A stretch of DNA of 64,000 nt, taken from the NCBI RefSeq assembly GCF_001652725.1, contig NZ_LWHJ01000011.1, positions 868,001 to 932,000 of the forward strand, read 5' to 3'. The stretch is from Pedobacter psychrophilus. Its GTDB lineage: Bacteria > Bacteroidota > Bacteroidia > Sphingobacteriales > Sphingobacteriaceae. Positions 47,818 through 56,696 of this stretch are shown here, piece by piece. Under the pieces are notes generated by a model that worked only from the letters and a program-made list of their open reading frames with translations, ran no database searches and was not told the origin of the DNA. The position numbers and the translations under genes were made by a program. Every line of letters begins with the position of its first letter. Position 1 is the first letter of the stretch.

Positions 47818-50349
47818 TTATTTAATATTAGTTGTCTTTAATCTTAAGGCATTTATAATTACTGAAACAGAGCTGAAACTCATCGCCAATGCAGCAATCA
47901 TTGGAGAAAGTAACATTCCAAAAAATGGATAAAGAATTCCTGCAGCTATCGGAATACCAATTACATTATAACCAAGTGCAAAAAACAGATTTTGTTTTAT
48001 ATTTTTCATCACTTTATGGCTCAATTGTTTTGCTTTAAAAATTCCATTTAAATCTCCTTTAACTAAAGTAATTCCTGCACTTTGTATAGCAACATCAGTT
48101 CCTGTACCCATTGCAATTCCGATATCAGCCTGAGACAATGCAGGCGCATCATTAATACCATCGCCAGCCATGGCTACTTTTTTACCTGATGCTTGTAGTT
48201 TTTTTATTTCTTCCAGTTTATCCTGAGGTAACATTTGTGCCTTGTAACCGTCAAGATTTAAACTTTCGCTTACCGCTTTCGCAGTTTCTTCATTATCTCC
48301 AGTAAACATAAATACCTTCAAACCTTCTTTCTGTAATCGTTGTATGGCCTCTTTACTTGATATTTTAATTTTATCGGAAATTACCACAAAACCAATAACT
48401 TTGTTTTCTAAAGCCAAGTAAGAAACAGTTTTACCTTGTTTTTGGATGTTTGTTACCCTTTCATTAATTTCTTTAGTGATGTTTGCTTTAGCGTCTGCCA
48501 TCAATTTATCATTACCTAAAGCTAAGTTTTCTCCTTTCAATTCTCCTATTACTCCTTTACCAGTAATAGCCTCAAATTTAGCAATTTGCTGAGCTTTTAT
48601 ATTTTGATCTTTGCCATAATTTAAAGTTGCTTGTGCTAAAGGATGTTCACTAAAACTATTTAATGAGATAATTTTTTCCAGGATATCAGCTTCACTAAAA
48701 TCAGGATCTAAGCTTTCTACATGCTCTACTGATGGTTTTCCTTCAGTCATAGTTCCTGTTTTATCAATAATCAAAACCTCCATTTTATCCATCTTTTCTA
48801 AAGATTCTGCGTTTTTTATTAAAACCCCAGATTGTGCCCCTTTACCAACGCCCACCATTACAGACATTGGAGTAGCTAATCCTAACGCACAAGGACAGGC
48901 GATTATCAATACAGCAATGGCATTCACAAATGCGAAAACATAAGGAGGCTGCGGGCCATAAATTGCCCAAACAATAAAAGTGATTACAGAAATAAACACC
49001 ACAATAGGCACAAAAAATCCTGATATTTTATCTGCCATTTTTTGAATTGGAGCTTTAGAGCGGCTGGCACTATTTACCATTTCTATAATCTGCGAAAGCA
49101 AAGTTTCTGAACCTACTTTTTCGGTAATCATCACAAAACTTTTGTTGCCATTAATGGTTCCCGAACTCACCTTATCACTCATCATTTTTTGAACAGGAAC
49201 TGGTTCTCCAGAAATCATCGATTCATTTATTATCGCTTCCCCTTCATGGATACTCCCATCAACCGGAATTTTTTCTCCGGGTTTAACCCTCAATAAATCT
49301 CCAGGATGGATGCTATCAATTGCAACAACTTTTTCTTGTCCATCAACAATTTTGGTAGCTTTATTTGGTGCTAATTTTAGCAATTCTTTAATTGCACTAT
49401 TTGTTTTACCATGTGCTCTCGCTTCTAAAAGCTGACCCATTAACACCAAAGTGAGAATGACTGTCGCAGCTTCAAAATAAACATAAACGGTTCCTGCTTC
49501 AGTTTTAAATTGATCTGGAAATACGTTTGGAAATATTAAAGCAACCACACTAAATAACCACGCAACACCAGAACCTATTCCTATTAAAGTAAACATGTTT
49601 AAATTCCATGTAATTACTGAACGCCATGCCCTTTCAAAAAACATCCATGTGGCATAAAATATAACCGGAATAGAAAATGCAAATTCTACCCAATTCCAGT
49701 ACTTCAAATCCATTAATTTATACATCGGATTGTTTGGAATCATATCCGACATGGCAATCAAAAAGATGGGAATGGTGAATGCTGCAGCAATCTTAAATTT
49801 CCTCAATAAATTAAGATAAGTTTTATCTTCTTCTTCCTCAGCTGATTCCATTGGCACTAAATCCATTCCGCATATTGGACATGAACCTGGTTCGTTGGCT
49901 ACAATTTCTGGATGCATTGGACAAGTATACTGAGTTGCTTTTTTGGTAGAAGCTTCTTCAACCAAATCCATTCCACAAACCGGACAATCGCCCGACTTAT
50001 TGTAAGTTTTGTCACCTTCGCAATGCATTGGGCAATAGAATATTCCGTTTCCTTGCTTTAGGGAAGTATTTATATTATTATTTTGAGGTTGGATTTCAAC
50101 TTTGTTATTAGAATCGTTTCCACAGCAGGAAGATTTTTCCTTATCAATATCTGCTATCGTATAATGTGTTTTTGCACTTAAAGCTTCTTGTAATTTTTCT
50201 ATAGAAATAGGTTTTTCCGTTTCTACTATTGCTTCTGGAGGATTTAAAGTTACTGTTACTTTAATGCCATCAATAGTATTTAAGGCATTTTCTGCATTTG
50301 TACTACAACCATTACAGCTCATTCCACTTATCTTATATGTATGTTTCAT
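47818..50349 (-). CDS. copA: Copper-translocating P-type ATPase
   Basis: An 843-residue P1B-ATPase. It has an N-terminal HMA domain (GMSCNGC at about 9-15), two tandem heavy-metal-binding modules (about 103-135, FYCPMHCEGD...GDCPVCGMD; about 140-172, YTCPMHPEI...GSCPICGMD), then eight membrane helices with the ion site CPCALGLATP at about 484. The phosphorylation motif is DKTGTMTEG at about 528, and GDGINDAPA lies at about 726. It exports Cu(I) or Ag(I) to the periplasm. A -7 box lies 17 nt upstream, so it can be transcribed apart from the regulator upstream. Confidence 0.95.
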   Translation of the reverse strand: MKHTYKISGMSCNGCSTNAENALNTIDGIKVTVTLNPPEAIVETEKPISIEKLQEALSAKTHYTIADIDKEKSSCCGNDSNNKVEIQPQNNNINTSLKQGNGIFYCPMHCEGDKTYNKSGDCPVCGMDLVEEASTKKATQYTCPMHPEIVANEPGSCPICGMDLVPMESAEEEEDKTYLNLLRKFKIAAAFTIPIFLIAMSDMIPNNPMYKLMDLKYWNWVEFAFSIPVIFYATWMFFERAWRSVITWNLNMFTLIGIGSGVAWLFSVVALIFPNVFPDQFKTEAGTVYVYFEAATVILTLVLMGQLLEARAHGKTNSAIKELLKLAPNKATKIVDGQEKVVAIDSIHPGDLLRVKPGEKIPVDGSIHEGEAIINESMISGEPVPVQKMMSDKVSSGTINGNKSFVMITEKVGSETLLSQIIEMVNSASRSKAPIQKMADKISGFFVPIVVFISVITFIVWAIYGPQPPYVFAFVNAIAVLIIACPCALGLATPMSVMVGVGKGAQSGVLIKNAESLEKMDKMEVLIIDKTGTMTEGKPSVEHVESLDPDFSEADILEKIISLNSFSEHPLAQATLNYGKDQNIKAQQIAKFEAITGKGVIGELKGENLALGNDKLMADAKANITKEINERVTNIQKQGKTVSYLALENKVIGFVVISDKIKISSKEAIQRLQKEGLKVFMFTGDNEETAKAVSESLNLDGYKAQMLPQDKLEEIKKLQASGKKVAMAGDGINDAPALSQADIGIAMGTGTDVAIQSAGITLVKGDLNGIFKAKQLSHKVMKNIKQNLFFALGYNVIGIPIAAGILYPFFGMLLSPMIAALAMSFSSVSVIINALRLKTTNIK

Positions 50350-50365
50350 GGTGTTACTTTTTATA

Positions 50366-50373
50366 CAAAAATA
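50366..50373 (-). promoter_or_regulatory. Candidate -7 box of copA (TATTTTTG)
   Basis: TATTTTTG matches TAnnTTTG, ending 16 nt before the copA ATG, in the 75-bp gap after the AraC gene. A TTG occurs 26 bp upstream of it, longer than the normal spacing. Confidence 0.45.
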
Positions 50374-50424
50374 CAGTTATAAAAAAAGATGCTGTTGCAC
50401 AATTACAGGTTAGATTTATAAGAT

Positions 50425-50985
50425 TTACAGTTCCTCGATATTTGTACGTTTATTTTCTTTTAATGATTTATAGAAAGATGGAGTAAGTCCGGTTACCTTT
50501 TTAAATTGATTAGAAAGATGTGATACACTGCTATAACCTAATTGAAATGCAATCTCGGAAAGAGAAAGCTCATCATATAGAATCAATTCTTTTACACTCT
50601 CTATTCTTTGATTGATGAAATACTTTTCAATTGAGATACCTTCTAACTCAGAAAAAATATTACTTAAATGGTTATAATCGTAATTTAGCTGATCAGATAT
50701 ATGTTTAGATAAATTAACAGAATTTGCCTCATTTGAATGAAAAACTTGCGATATGATAATGGTCTTGATTTTATTTATAATTCTGCTTTTTTTATCATCA
50801 ATTAATTCAAAACCTATTTTCTTTAAAGAAGTATCTAGTTTAGATAATTCATAATCATTTAAATCCTCTTCTATTTCTACTTCGCCCAAATTAATTAAAA
50901 CTGGGTGAAGCTGATGCTCTTGTAGTATGGTTTTAACCACCATTTTGCACCTGCTACAAACCATATTCTTTATATAAATCTTCAT
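50425..50985 (-). CDS. AraC-type regulator with N-terminal HMA-like metal-binding domain
   Basis: A 186-residue protein; ATG at 50985 is used, one codon inside a TTG. Residues 1-70 resemble a heavy-metal-associated (HMA) domain: MKIYIKNMVCSRCKMVV with the M-x-C-x-x-C metal site, followed by the beta-alpha pattern. Residues about 85-180 are an AraC helix-turn-helix (ISIEKYFINQRIESVKELIL; LSEIAFQLGYSSVSHLSNQF). No cupin domain is present. The fusion suggests a Cu/Ag-responsive activator for the flanking copA and Cus genes (inference). It sits between them. Confidence 0.85.
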   Translation of the reverse strand: MKIYIKNMVCSRCKMVVKTILQEHQLHPVLINLGEVEIEEDLNDYELSKLDTSLKKIGFELIDDKKSRIINKIKTIIISQVFHSNEANSVNLSKHISDQLNYDYNHLSNIFSELEGISIEKYFINQRIESVKELILYDELSLSEIAFQLGYSSVSHLSNQFKKVTGLTPSFYKSLKENKRTNIEEL

Positions 50986-51031
50986 CAAATTTTTTTAAAA
51001 ATTACTATAATTAATTCTCTAATCCCTAAAA

Positions 51032-52243
51032 CTACATATTCATCCCACTCATCGTATTTCCACCTTTTTTTAAAATATATTCGCTTGTTAACAAATAAGC
51101 GCCGCTTATCACTATGTTTTCACCTTCTTTAATTCCACTTTTAATAACAGTAGTTTCATCGCTTTCATCACCAATTTCTACCATTCTCATATCAAATTTG
51201 TCTTTACCTGTTTTTATCCAAACATAATTTCCTTTTTCATCTCTAATTACAGCGTTATTTGGAACAGAAATAATTGAATTTTGGCTAACAGATGGAAATT
51301 TTACCTCGGCTTCCATTCCGGGTTGAAAATTTTCTTTTGTATTTGGGAGGTTAGCTCTTATTGTTAGGATTTGAGAACCAGCATTTAGTTGAGGATTTAT
51401 GAAATCAATTTTGCTTGAAATAATTTCATTTGCAAATCCGGCTACTTCAATTTTTATCGGAGTACCCACTTTAACATTCCCAATTTCTGATGGATAAACA
51501 TCTGCTTCAATCCATAAATTATCTAAATTTTCTATGGTTATTAAACTCATTCCCTCGTTAACATATTGTCCTTCAGAGATTAAGATTTCTGTAATTAAAC
51601 CACTATTTAGAGCATAAACCGTAATATATGGATTGGTTTGATTTGCTATATTCAATTGTTTAATTTGCTGGGAAGAATAACCATAAAGTGATAATTTGTT
51701 TCTAGCGGCTTCTGTGAGTTTTTTATAAATCACCTCGTTGGGGAAAGCATTTTGCTGTTTAATATTTAACAAATAATCTTTTTGCAAAGCCAATAAATCT
51801 TCGCTATAAATTTGAAATAGAGCTTGTCCTTTTGAGATTTTTTGTCCTGCTTCTTTAAAATATAAAAGATCAACACGTCCGCTAAATTTACTTGAAACAA
51901 CTTGTGTATTATTGGGATTTGTCACTAATCGAGCGTTTAACAACTTGCTATCATTAAAATTACCCTGACCAATAGTTATCGTTTTAACGTTAGCTAGTGC
52001 AATCTGACTTTGGCTAAGTCTCAAAGCAGTTTTGTTTTTTTGTGCAGATATTTTAACCAAATCCATGTTACAAATAGGGCAGGAGCCGGGAAGGTCTTCC
52101 ACTATTTGAGGGTGCATTGGGCAGGTGTATTTTGTTTCGATTGAGGTTTGTTTGGTTTTTTGATCTCCTGAAGAACAAGAAGAAAACGCTATCCCAAAAC
52201 ACAAGGAGAATAAAATCGAATGCAAATATTTTAATTTTTTCAT
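51032..52243 (-). CDS. CusB-like RND adaptor with heavy-metal-binding domain (second copy)
   Basis: A 403-residue periplasmic adaptor of an RND efflux pump. It has a lipobox (ISFSSC region, Cys about 23), then a heavy-metal-binding module at about 40-65 (YTCPMHPQIVEDLPGSCPIC), then barrel-sandwich and alpha-hairpin domains (about 75-330). The C-terminus is HIS/MET-rich (GGNTMSGMNM). CusB relays Cu(I)/Ag(I) from periplasm to CusA and TolC. The stop of the preceding adaptor gene is 1 bp away, so the two are translated together. Confidence 0.92.
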   Translation of the reverse strand: MKKLKYLHSILFSLCFGIAFSSCSSGDQKTKQTSIETKYTCPMHPQIVEDLPGSCPICNMDLVKISAQKNKTALRLSQSQIALANVKTITIGQGNFNDSKLLNARLVTNPNNTQVVSSKFSGRVDLLYFKEAGQKISKGQALFQIYSEDLLALQKDYLLNIKQQNAFPNEVIYKKLTEAARNKLSLYGYSSQQIKQLNIANQTNPYITVYALNSGLITEILISEGQYVNEGMSLITIENLDNLWIEADVYPSEIGNVKVGTPIKIEVAGFANEIISSKIDFINPQLNAGSQILTIRANLPNTKENFQPGMEAEVKFPSVSQNSIISVPNNAVIRDEKGNYVWIKTGKDKFDMRMVEIGDESDETTVIKSGIKEGENIVISGAYLLTSEYILKKGGNTMSGMNM

Positions 52244-52244
52244 C

Positions 52245-53525
52245 TTAATTTATTTTGATAAAACTTTCCGTATCAATTAAATAGCTGGCATTTTCTGCAA
52301 TCTCATCATTTAACTTTAATCCTTTTGAAATCAAATAATTTGAGTCACTATTTGCAGAAAATTCTACCTCTTTTGCTTTTAAAACATTTTTTTGTTTGAT
52401 GAAAACAATATTTCTATTCCCTAGTCTATAAACGGCCGAATTAGGAATCCATAATCCCTTTTGAGAAGCAAATGAGATTTTACCAGTTAATATTTCCCCA
52501 ATTTTAAAAGCTTGATTTGCATTGTTTAAATAGACCCTCAATACACTATAATTTTGTCCTTCGTTATAATAAGGTTGAATCAAATCTATTTTTGCAGTTA
52601 TTTTTTTATCACTGGAAGTGATGTTAATCAATTGATTTTTTTTAATTGAAACAGCTTCATTTGGATTCACATAAAACTCGCCCCAAAGTTGGGTATCATT
52701 AAAAACTTTAAAAATTACGTCTCCAGTATTAATATATGCTCCTTCTTTTAAAGTAATTGCAGTATTTTCTGTTTGCATAGATTTAGAATTATTATCATTT
52801 TCAGTTGATAGTGCTGTATCCATAATATAACCGGAAGAGTTACTATAAACAGGAATGTGATAATTAACTTTTTTGCTTTTTATAATCTGATTAATTTGAG
52901 TTTCCTCAACACCTAATAACCTTAATTTTGTTTTAGCATTTGCAAGTAATTCAACATCGCCTTTGGCAAGTAGATATAATAGTTCTTGTTGTGCAGCAGC
53001 CAATTCCGGACTATAAATTTCCATAATCTTTTGTCCTTTACTCACTTTCTGGAAGTTATATTTTACATATAATTTTTCTACCCTTCCGCCAACTCTTGAA
53101 CTCATTGTTTTTAGATTATTGGTATTATAAGTCACTTTTCCATTTAACATAAGGCTATCACCAAAATTTTGTTCTGTTACCTTAAAGGTTTTGATATTAC
53201 TGATTATGGTTTCATTAGTAGGCTGGATAAGGTTAATAAGTGATGCATCTACCTCCATTTTTACCTCATCTTGATGTCGCAATACCAGATCCATTTTACA
53301 TATAGGGCAAGTGCCTGGATGATTTTCTATAATCTGAGGATGCATAGAACAGGTGTAAGTTTTCTCTGTTTCAGTTCCTATAACCTCTTTCTTATTTTTC
53401 TGTTGACAAGCTGTAAAAAGAATTAAAACTAAAAAGTAAAAATTAAAAAATAACAAGTGTGCAGTACGTTTACATCTTTGTTCTATATTCCTTATTTCTT
53501 GTTTCACAAGATTTTGCTTTTTCAT
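52245..53525 (-). CDS. CusB-like RND adaptor with heavy-metal-binding domain (first copy)
   Basis: A 426-residue adaptor; ATG at 53525 is preferred because it begins 1 bp after the TolC stop. A longer frame with ATG at 53549 would overlap it. A hydrophobic signal ends LFTAC (lipobox). The metal-binding module follows (YTCSMHPQIIENHPGTCPIC), then hairpin and barrel domains (about 90-420). Two adaptors in one operon allow a mixed hexamer or two substrate classes. The paralogue downstream shares the module but is otherwise diverged. Confidence 0.9.
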   Translation of the reverse strand: MKKQNLVKQEIRNIEQRCKRTAHLLFFNFYFLVLILFTACQQKNKKEVIGTETEKTYTCSMHPQIIENHPGTCPICKMDLVLRHQDEVKMEVDASLINLIQPTNETIISNIKTFKVTEQNFGDSLMLNGKVTYNTNNLKTMSSRVGGRVEKLYVKYNFQKVSKGQKIMEIYSPELAAAQQELLYLLAKGDVELLANAKTKLRLLGVEETQINQIIKSKKVNYHIPVYSNSSGYIMDTALSTENDNNSKSMQTENTAITLKEGAYINTGDVIFKVFNDTQLWGEFYVNPNEAVSIKKNQLINITSSDKKITAKIDLIQPYYNEGQNYSVLRVYLNNANQAFKIGEILTGKISFASQKGLWIPNSAVYRLGNRNIVFIKQKNVLKAKEVEFSANSDSNYLISKGLKLNDEIAENASYLIDTESFIKIN

Positions 53526-53526
53526 G

Positions 53527-54774
53527 TTATTGCTCCACATTTCGTTCATACTCAGTAAGCGTTTGATAATATTCGTTTAACTTCATTAAATAAACTAATT
53601 CGCTATCATTCAATTCTTTAAACGCTGTTAAAACTGTGGTTAATTCTTCTTTATTCTCTTGATAATTCAATAAAAGTACCTCATAGCTTTTTTGCATGGT
53701 AGGTAAAATTTTATCTTTATAAGTGTCCAATTCCATTTGCATGTGCATTAAATGTTTTTGCTGTGTGGCAATTAATCCCAATAAATTATTGGTAACATTT
53801 TCTTTTTGAAATTGCATAGCGGCAACCTCAAATTGATTCGCTTTCAATTTAGATTGATAAGATTTTGCCGCCCAAGGAGCGATAGGAATACTCAAACTCC
53901 CCATTAAAGAAAACTGGTTTGGATTAACAGTATTATAAGTTTGCATGTGGTTAAACTGAACGCTAAATTCTGGCTTAGCCTCAGTAGCAATCATTTTATT
54001 TTCAAGGTTTATACTGTTAATCTGCTCATTAACTAATTTAATACTACTTCTATTATTTACTGTTTCGTTTAAATTATTTTGAATGATGTAAGTTTTAAAA
54101 GATAGAGCAGTATCAATTTGAAAATCAAGATATTTATCTCTGTTCATTAAAGTATTGAGCTTAATTTTTCCTATTTCTAAGTTGGCTTTCGCCGATGTTA
54201 TCTGATTTTCTATCTCATAAATCTTGGCCTGCATGCTGTAAATTTGAGCTAATCCAGCTTTATTATAGGTATATCTTATTTCCGAAAGCTTCTTCAAATT
54301 TTGTAACACTAATAGATTTTTCGAGAGATAGTTGATGCTTTTTTCAATGGTTAAAACATCATAATAATTAGAACGAGCCAATGCTCTTAAATCGTTGAAA
54401 CTCTCTGCGTTTAATTGGGCTGTGATATTAGATTGAGCTTTTAAATACGCCTCATTTGCTCTAATTTTTGATTTATTAGCTATTTTTTGTTCGGCAACCA
54501 ACATGATAGAACCATCTTGTTGATTTCCAGCTCTAGAAAAATTATTGTAAGGAGTCATAAATGTTCCGATACCCAACATTGGCGCCATCCAGGCTGATGC
54601 TCCGCTTACTAAAGCATCCTGACTTTTCATTCGTTCCTGGTAAACTTTCAATTCAGGATTATTTGCTTTAATGATGCTAATTATAGAATCCAAGCTCAAT
54701 GTATTCTGAGCAAACATTACAGAACTGATGAGCATCAGCGTAAGCGTCAAAACTATTGTTTTAATGTGTAGCAT
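53527..54774 (-). CDS. TolC family outer-membrane efflux protein
   Basis: A 415-residue secreted protein: a signal peptide (1-22, SSVMFAQ) and two OEP repeats rich in helical heptads (about 25-200 and 215-405). Typical motifs include NPELKVYQERMKSQDALVSG and the ARSNYYDVLTIEKSINYL segment. It forms the outer-membrane channel for the CusCBA-type pump. Its ATG overlaps the end of the CusA C-terminal gene by 14 bp, and the first adaptor begins 1 bp after its stop, so translational coupling is likely. Confidence 0.9.
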   Translation of the reverse strand: MLHIKTIVLTLTLMLISSVMFAQNTLSLDSIISIIKANNPELKVYQERMKSQDALVSGASAWMAPMLGIGTFMTPYNNFSRAGNQQDGSIMLVAEQKIANKSKIRANEAYLKAQSNITAQLNAESFNDLRALARSNYYDVLTIEKSINYLSKNLLVLQNLKKLSEIRYTYNKAGLAQIYSMQAKIYEIENQITSAKANLEIGKIKLNTLMNRDKYLDFQIDTALSFKTYIIQNNLNETVNNRSSIKLVNEQINSINLENKMIATEAKPEFSVQFNHMQTYNTVNPNQFSLMGSLSIPIAPWAAKSYQSKLKANQFEVAAMQFQKENVTNNLLGLIATQQKHLMHMQMELDTYKDKILPTMQKSYEVLLLNYQENKEELTTVLTAFKELNDSELVYLMKLNEYYQTLTEYERNVEQ

Positions 54775-56695
54775 CTAACACCTCCAATTTTCCAAATTTT
54801 TTAAGTTCATATTCTTTTGCCATTAAAAATATCAACGGCGTTACCAATAATATATGGGTTGATGAGGTTAAAACTCCTCCAATCATGGGTAAAACAATAG
54901 GTAACATCACATCACTTCCAACTCCATTGCTCCATAAAACAGGGATCAAACCAAAAAGAGCTACACAAACCGTCATTATTTTTGGTCTTAATCTTTTTGC
55001 AGCACCCATTATTACATATTTTTTCAGGTCTTCTTTTGTGATTGTTTCGCTAGAATTTCCTTTTTCTTTTATTAATTGTTGCATCGCATCATTTAAGTAA
55101 ATCACCATTACAACTCCAGTTTCAACGGCAATCCCAAATAAAGCAATAAAGCCCACAGCAACAGCAATAGAAAGATTTACGCCATAAAAATAGACCATCA
55201 AAGCGCCTCCAATCAATGCAAATGGAATGGTTACCAAACTTAAAAATGCCTCTCTTAAAGATTTAAAAGCTAAATAAAGTGCAAGAAAAATGATGATTAG
55301 CACAATAGGTAAAATCGTTAAAAGTGTTTTTTCGCCACGAATTAAATTTTCGTACTGTCCGCTCCATTCAATAAAATAACCTTTTGGCAAATTTAGCTCA
55401 GCATTTATTTTATCAATAGCCTCTTGAACGGTGGTTCCCAAATCTCTATCTCGCACATTAAACATTACCGCACCTCTTAACAATGCATTTTCTGAAGTAA
55501 TCATTGGAGGACCTTCTGCTAATTTAAAATCCACCACACTAGAAAGGGGAATAACACCTGCATCAGTAGAATTAAGCGGAATACGTTTTAGTTTTTCTAA
55601 GCTGCTGCGATAATCCTGACCAATTCTTAAAGATATTCCAAATCGCTCTCGTCCTTCAATTGTTGTGGCAAAAGGCACACCACCAATTGCAGCTTCTACA
55701 GTTGTGTTTACATCATCAATGGATAAACCATATCTTGAGATTTCATCTCTTTTAATGTTCATTTCAAGATACTTGCCTCCGTTTACAGGTTCTATGTATA
55801 AATCTTTAATGCCATTAATTCCAGTTAATTTTTCTTTTAATTTTTCCTCGAGGGTATAAATATCTTTTAAATTCTGACCATAAACTTTTATCCCAACATC
55901 AGTTCTAATACCAGTAGAAAGCATGTTAATACGGTTAATAATGGGTTGAGTCCAGCCATTAACTACACCGGGAATTTGTAATTTGCTATCCAATTCGGCA
56001 ATGATTTTTTTCTTGGTCATTCCTACCCGCCATTGGTCTTTTGGTTTTAGTTGAATAATGGTTTCAATCATGTTTAATGGCGAGTTATCCGTAGCGGTAT
56101 TTGCCCTGCCTGCTTTACCTAAAACTTGTTCAACTTCTGGCAAAGATTTAATGATTTTATCCTGAACCTGTAAAATCCTTTTAATCTCTGAGTTAGAAAC
56201 ATCGGGCAAAGTAACAGGCATAAAAAGTATGGATTGTTCATCTAATGGTGGCATAAACTCTCTACCCAAACTAAACAGTAAAGGAATACTAATCAGCAAC
56301 GCTAAGATGTTGATACCAATAGTGGTTTTTCGATAGTTTAAACAGGCCTTTATCGTTGGCTCGTAAATTCTTTCTAAAAATCTATTGATTGGGTTATGAT
56401 GATCTGGTTTGAAATTTCCTTTCATAAAAAAGAAGATTAAAACCGGAGCAAGTGTTACCACTAAAAAAGCATCGATAATTAAAATAAAAGTTTTGGTATA
56501 TGCCAACGGATGAAAAAGCTTTCCTTCTTGTCCGCCTAATAAAAAAACAGGTAAAAAAGAAGTGATGATAATTATAGTTGAATAAAAAACACCTCTGGAT
56601 ACTTGTTTACAAGCTCTTTCTATAATATTAAGACGTTCTTTATTATCGAGTTTTACGTAATTTTGCTCGGAACTATTTTTAAATATATTTCTCAT
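54761..56695 (-). CDS. CusA/CzcA-type RND pump, C-terminal part
   Basis: A 644-residue frame starting 1 bp after the stop of the N-terminal half and covering the rest of the pump: helix 5 onward (VSRGVFYSTIIIITSFLPVF), the second periplasmic porter region, and helices 7-12 (LPIVLIIIFLALYLAFKSL; GFIALFGIAVETGVVMVIYL; AAKRLRPKIMTVCVALFGLIP). The sequence is not degraded. It begins with extra residues (MRNIFKNSSEQNYVKLDNKE) before the conserved RLNIIERACKQVSRG. Its stop overlaps the TolC start by 14 bp. See the N-terminal part for the split. Confidence 0.85.
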   Translation of the reverse strand: MRNIFKNSSEQNYVKLDNKERLNIIERACKQVSRGVFYSTIIIITSFLPVFLLGGQEGKLFHPLAYTKTFILIIDAFLVVTLAPVLIFFFMKGNFKPDHHNPINRFLERIYEPTIKACLNYRKTTIGINILALLISIPLLFSLGREFMPPLDEQSILFMPVTLPDVSNSEIKRILQVQDKIIKSLPEVEQVLGKAGRANTATDNSPLNMIETIIQLKPKDQWRVGMTKKKIIAELDSKLQIPGVVNGWTQPIINRINMLSTGIRTDVGIKVYGQNLKDIYTLEEKLKEKLTGINGIKDLYIEPVNGGKYLEMNIKRDEISRYGLSIDDVNTTVEAAIGGVPFATTIEGRERFGISLRIGQDYRSSLEKLKRIPLNSTDAGVIPLSSVVDFKLAEGPPMITSENALLRGAVMFNVRDRDLGTTVQEAIDKINAELNLPKGYFIEWSGQYENLIRGEKTLLTILPIVLIIIFLALYLAFKSLREAFLSLVTIPFALIGGALMVYFYGVNLSIAVAVGFIALFGIAVETGVVMVIYLNDAMQQLIKEKGNSSETITKEDLKKYVIMGAAKRLRPKIMTVCVALFGLIPVLWSNGVGSDVMLPIVLPMIGGVLTSSTHILLVTPLIFLMAKEYELKKFGKLEVLDATH

Positions 56696-56696
56696 A

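Noticed and set aside
52245-53549. Upstream ATG at 53549 for the first adaptor
   Set aside because: It would overlap the TolC gene end, and the ATG at 53525 gives the 1-bp spacing used by the neighbouring genes.
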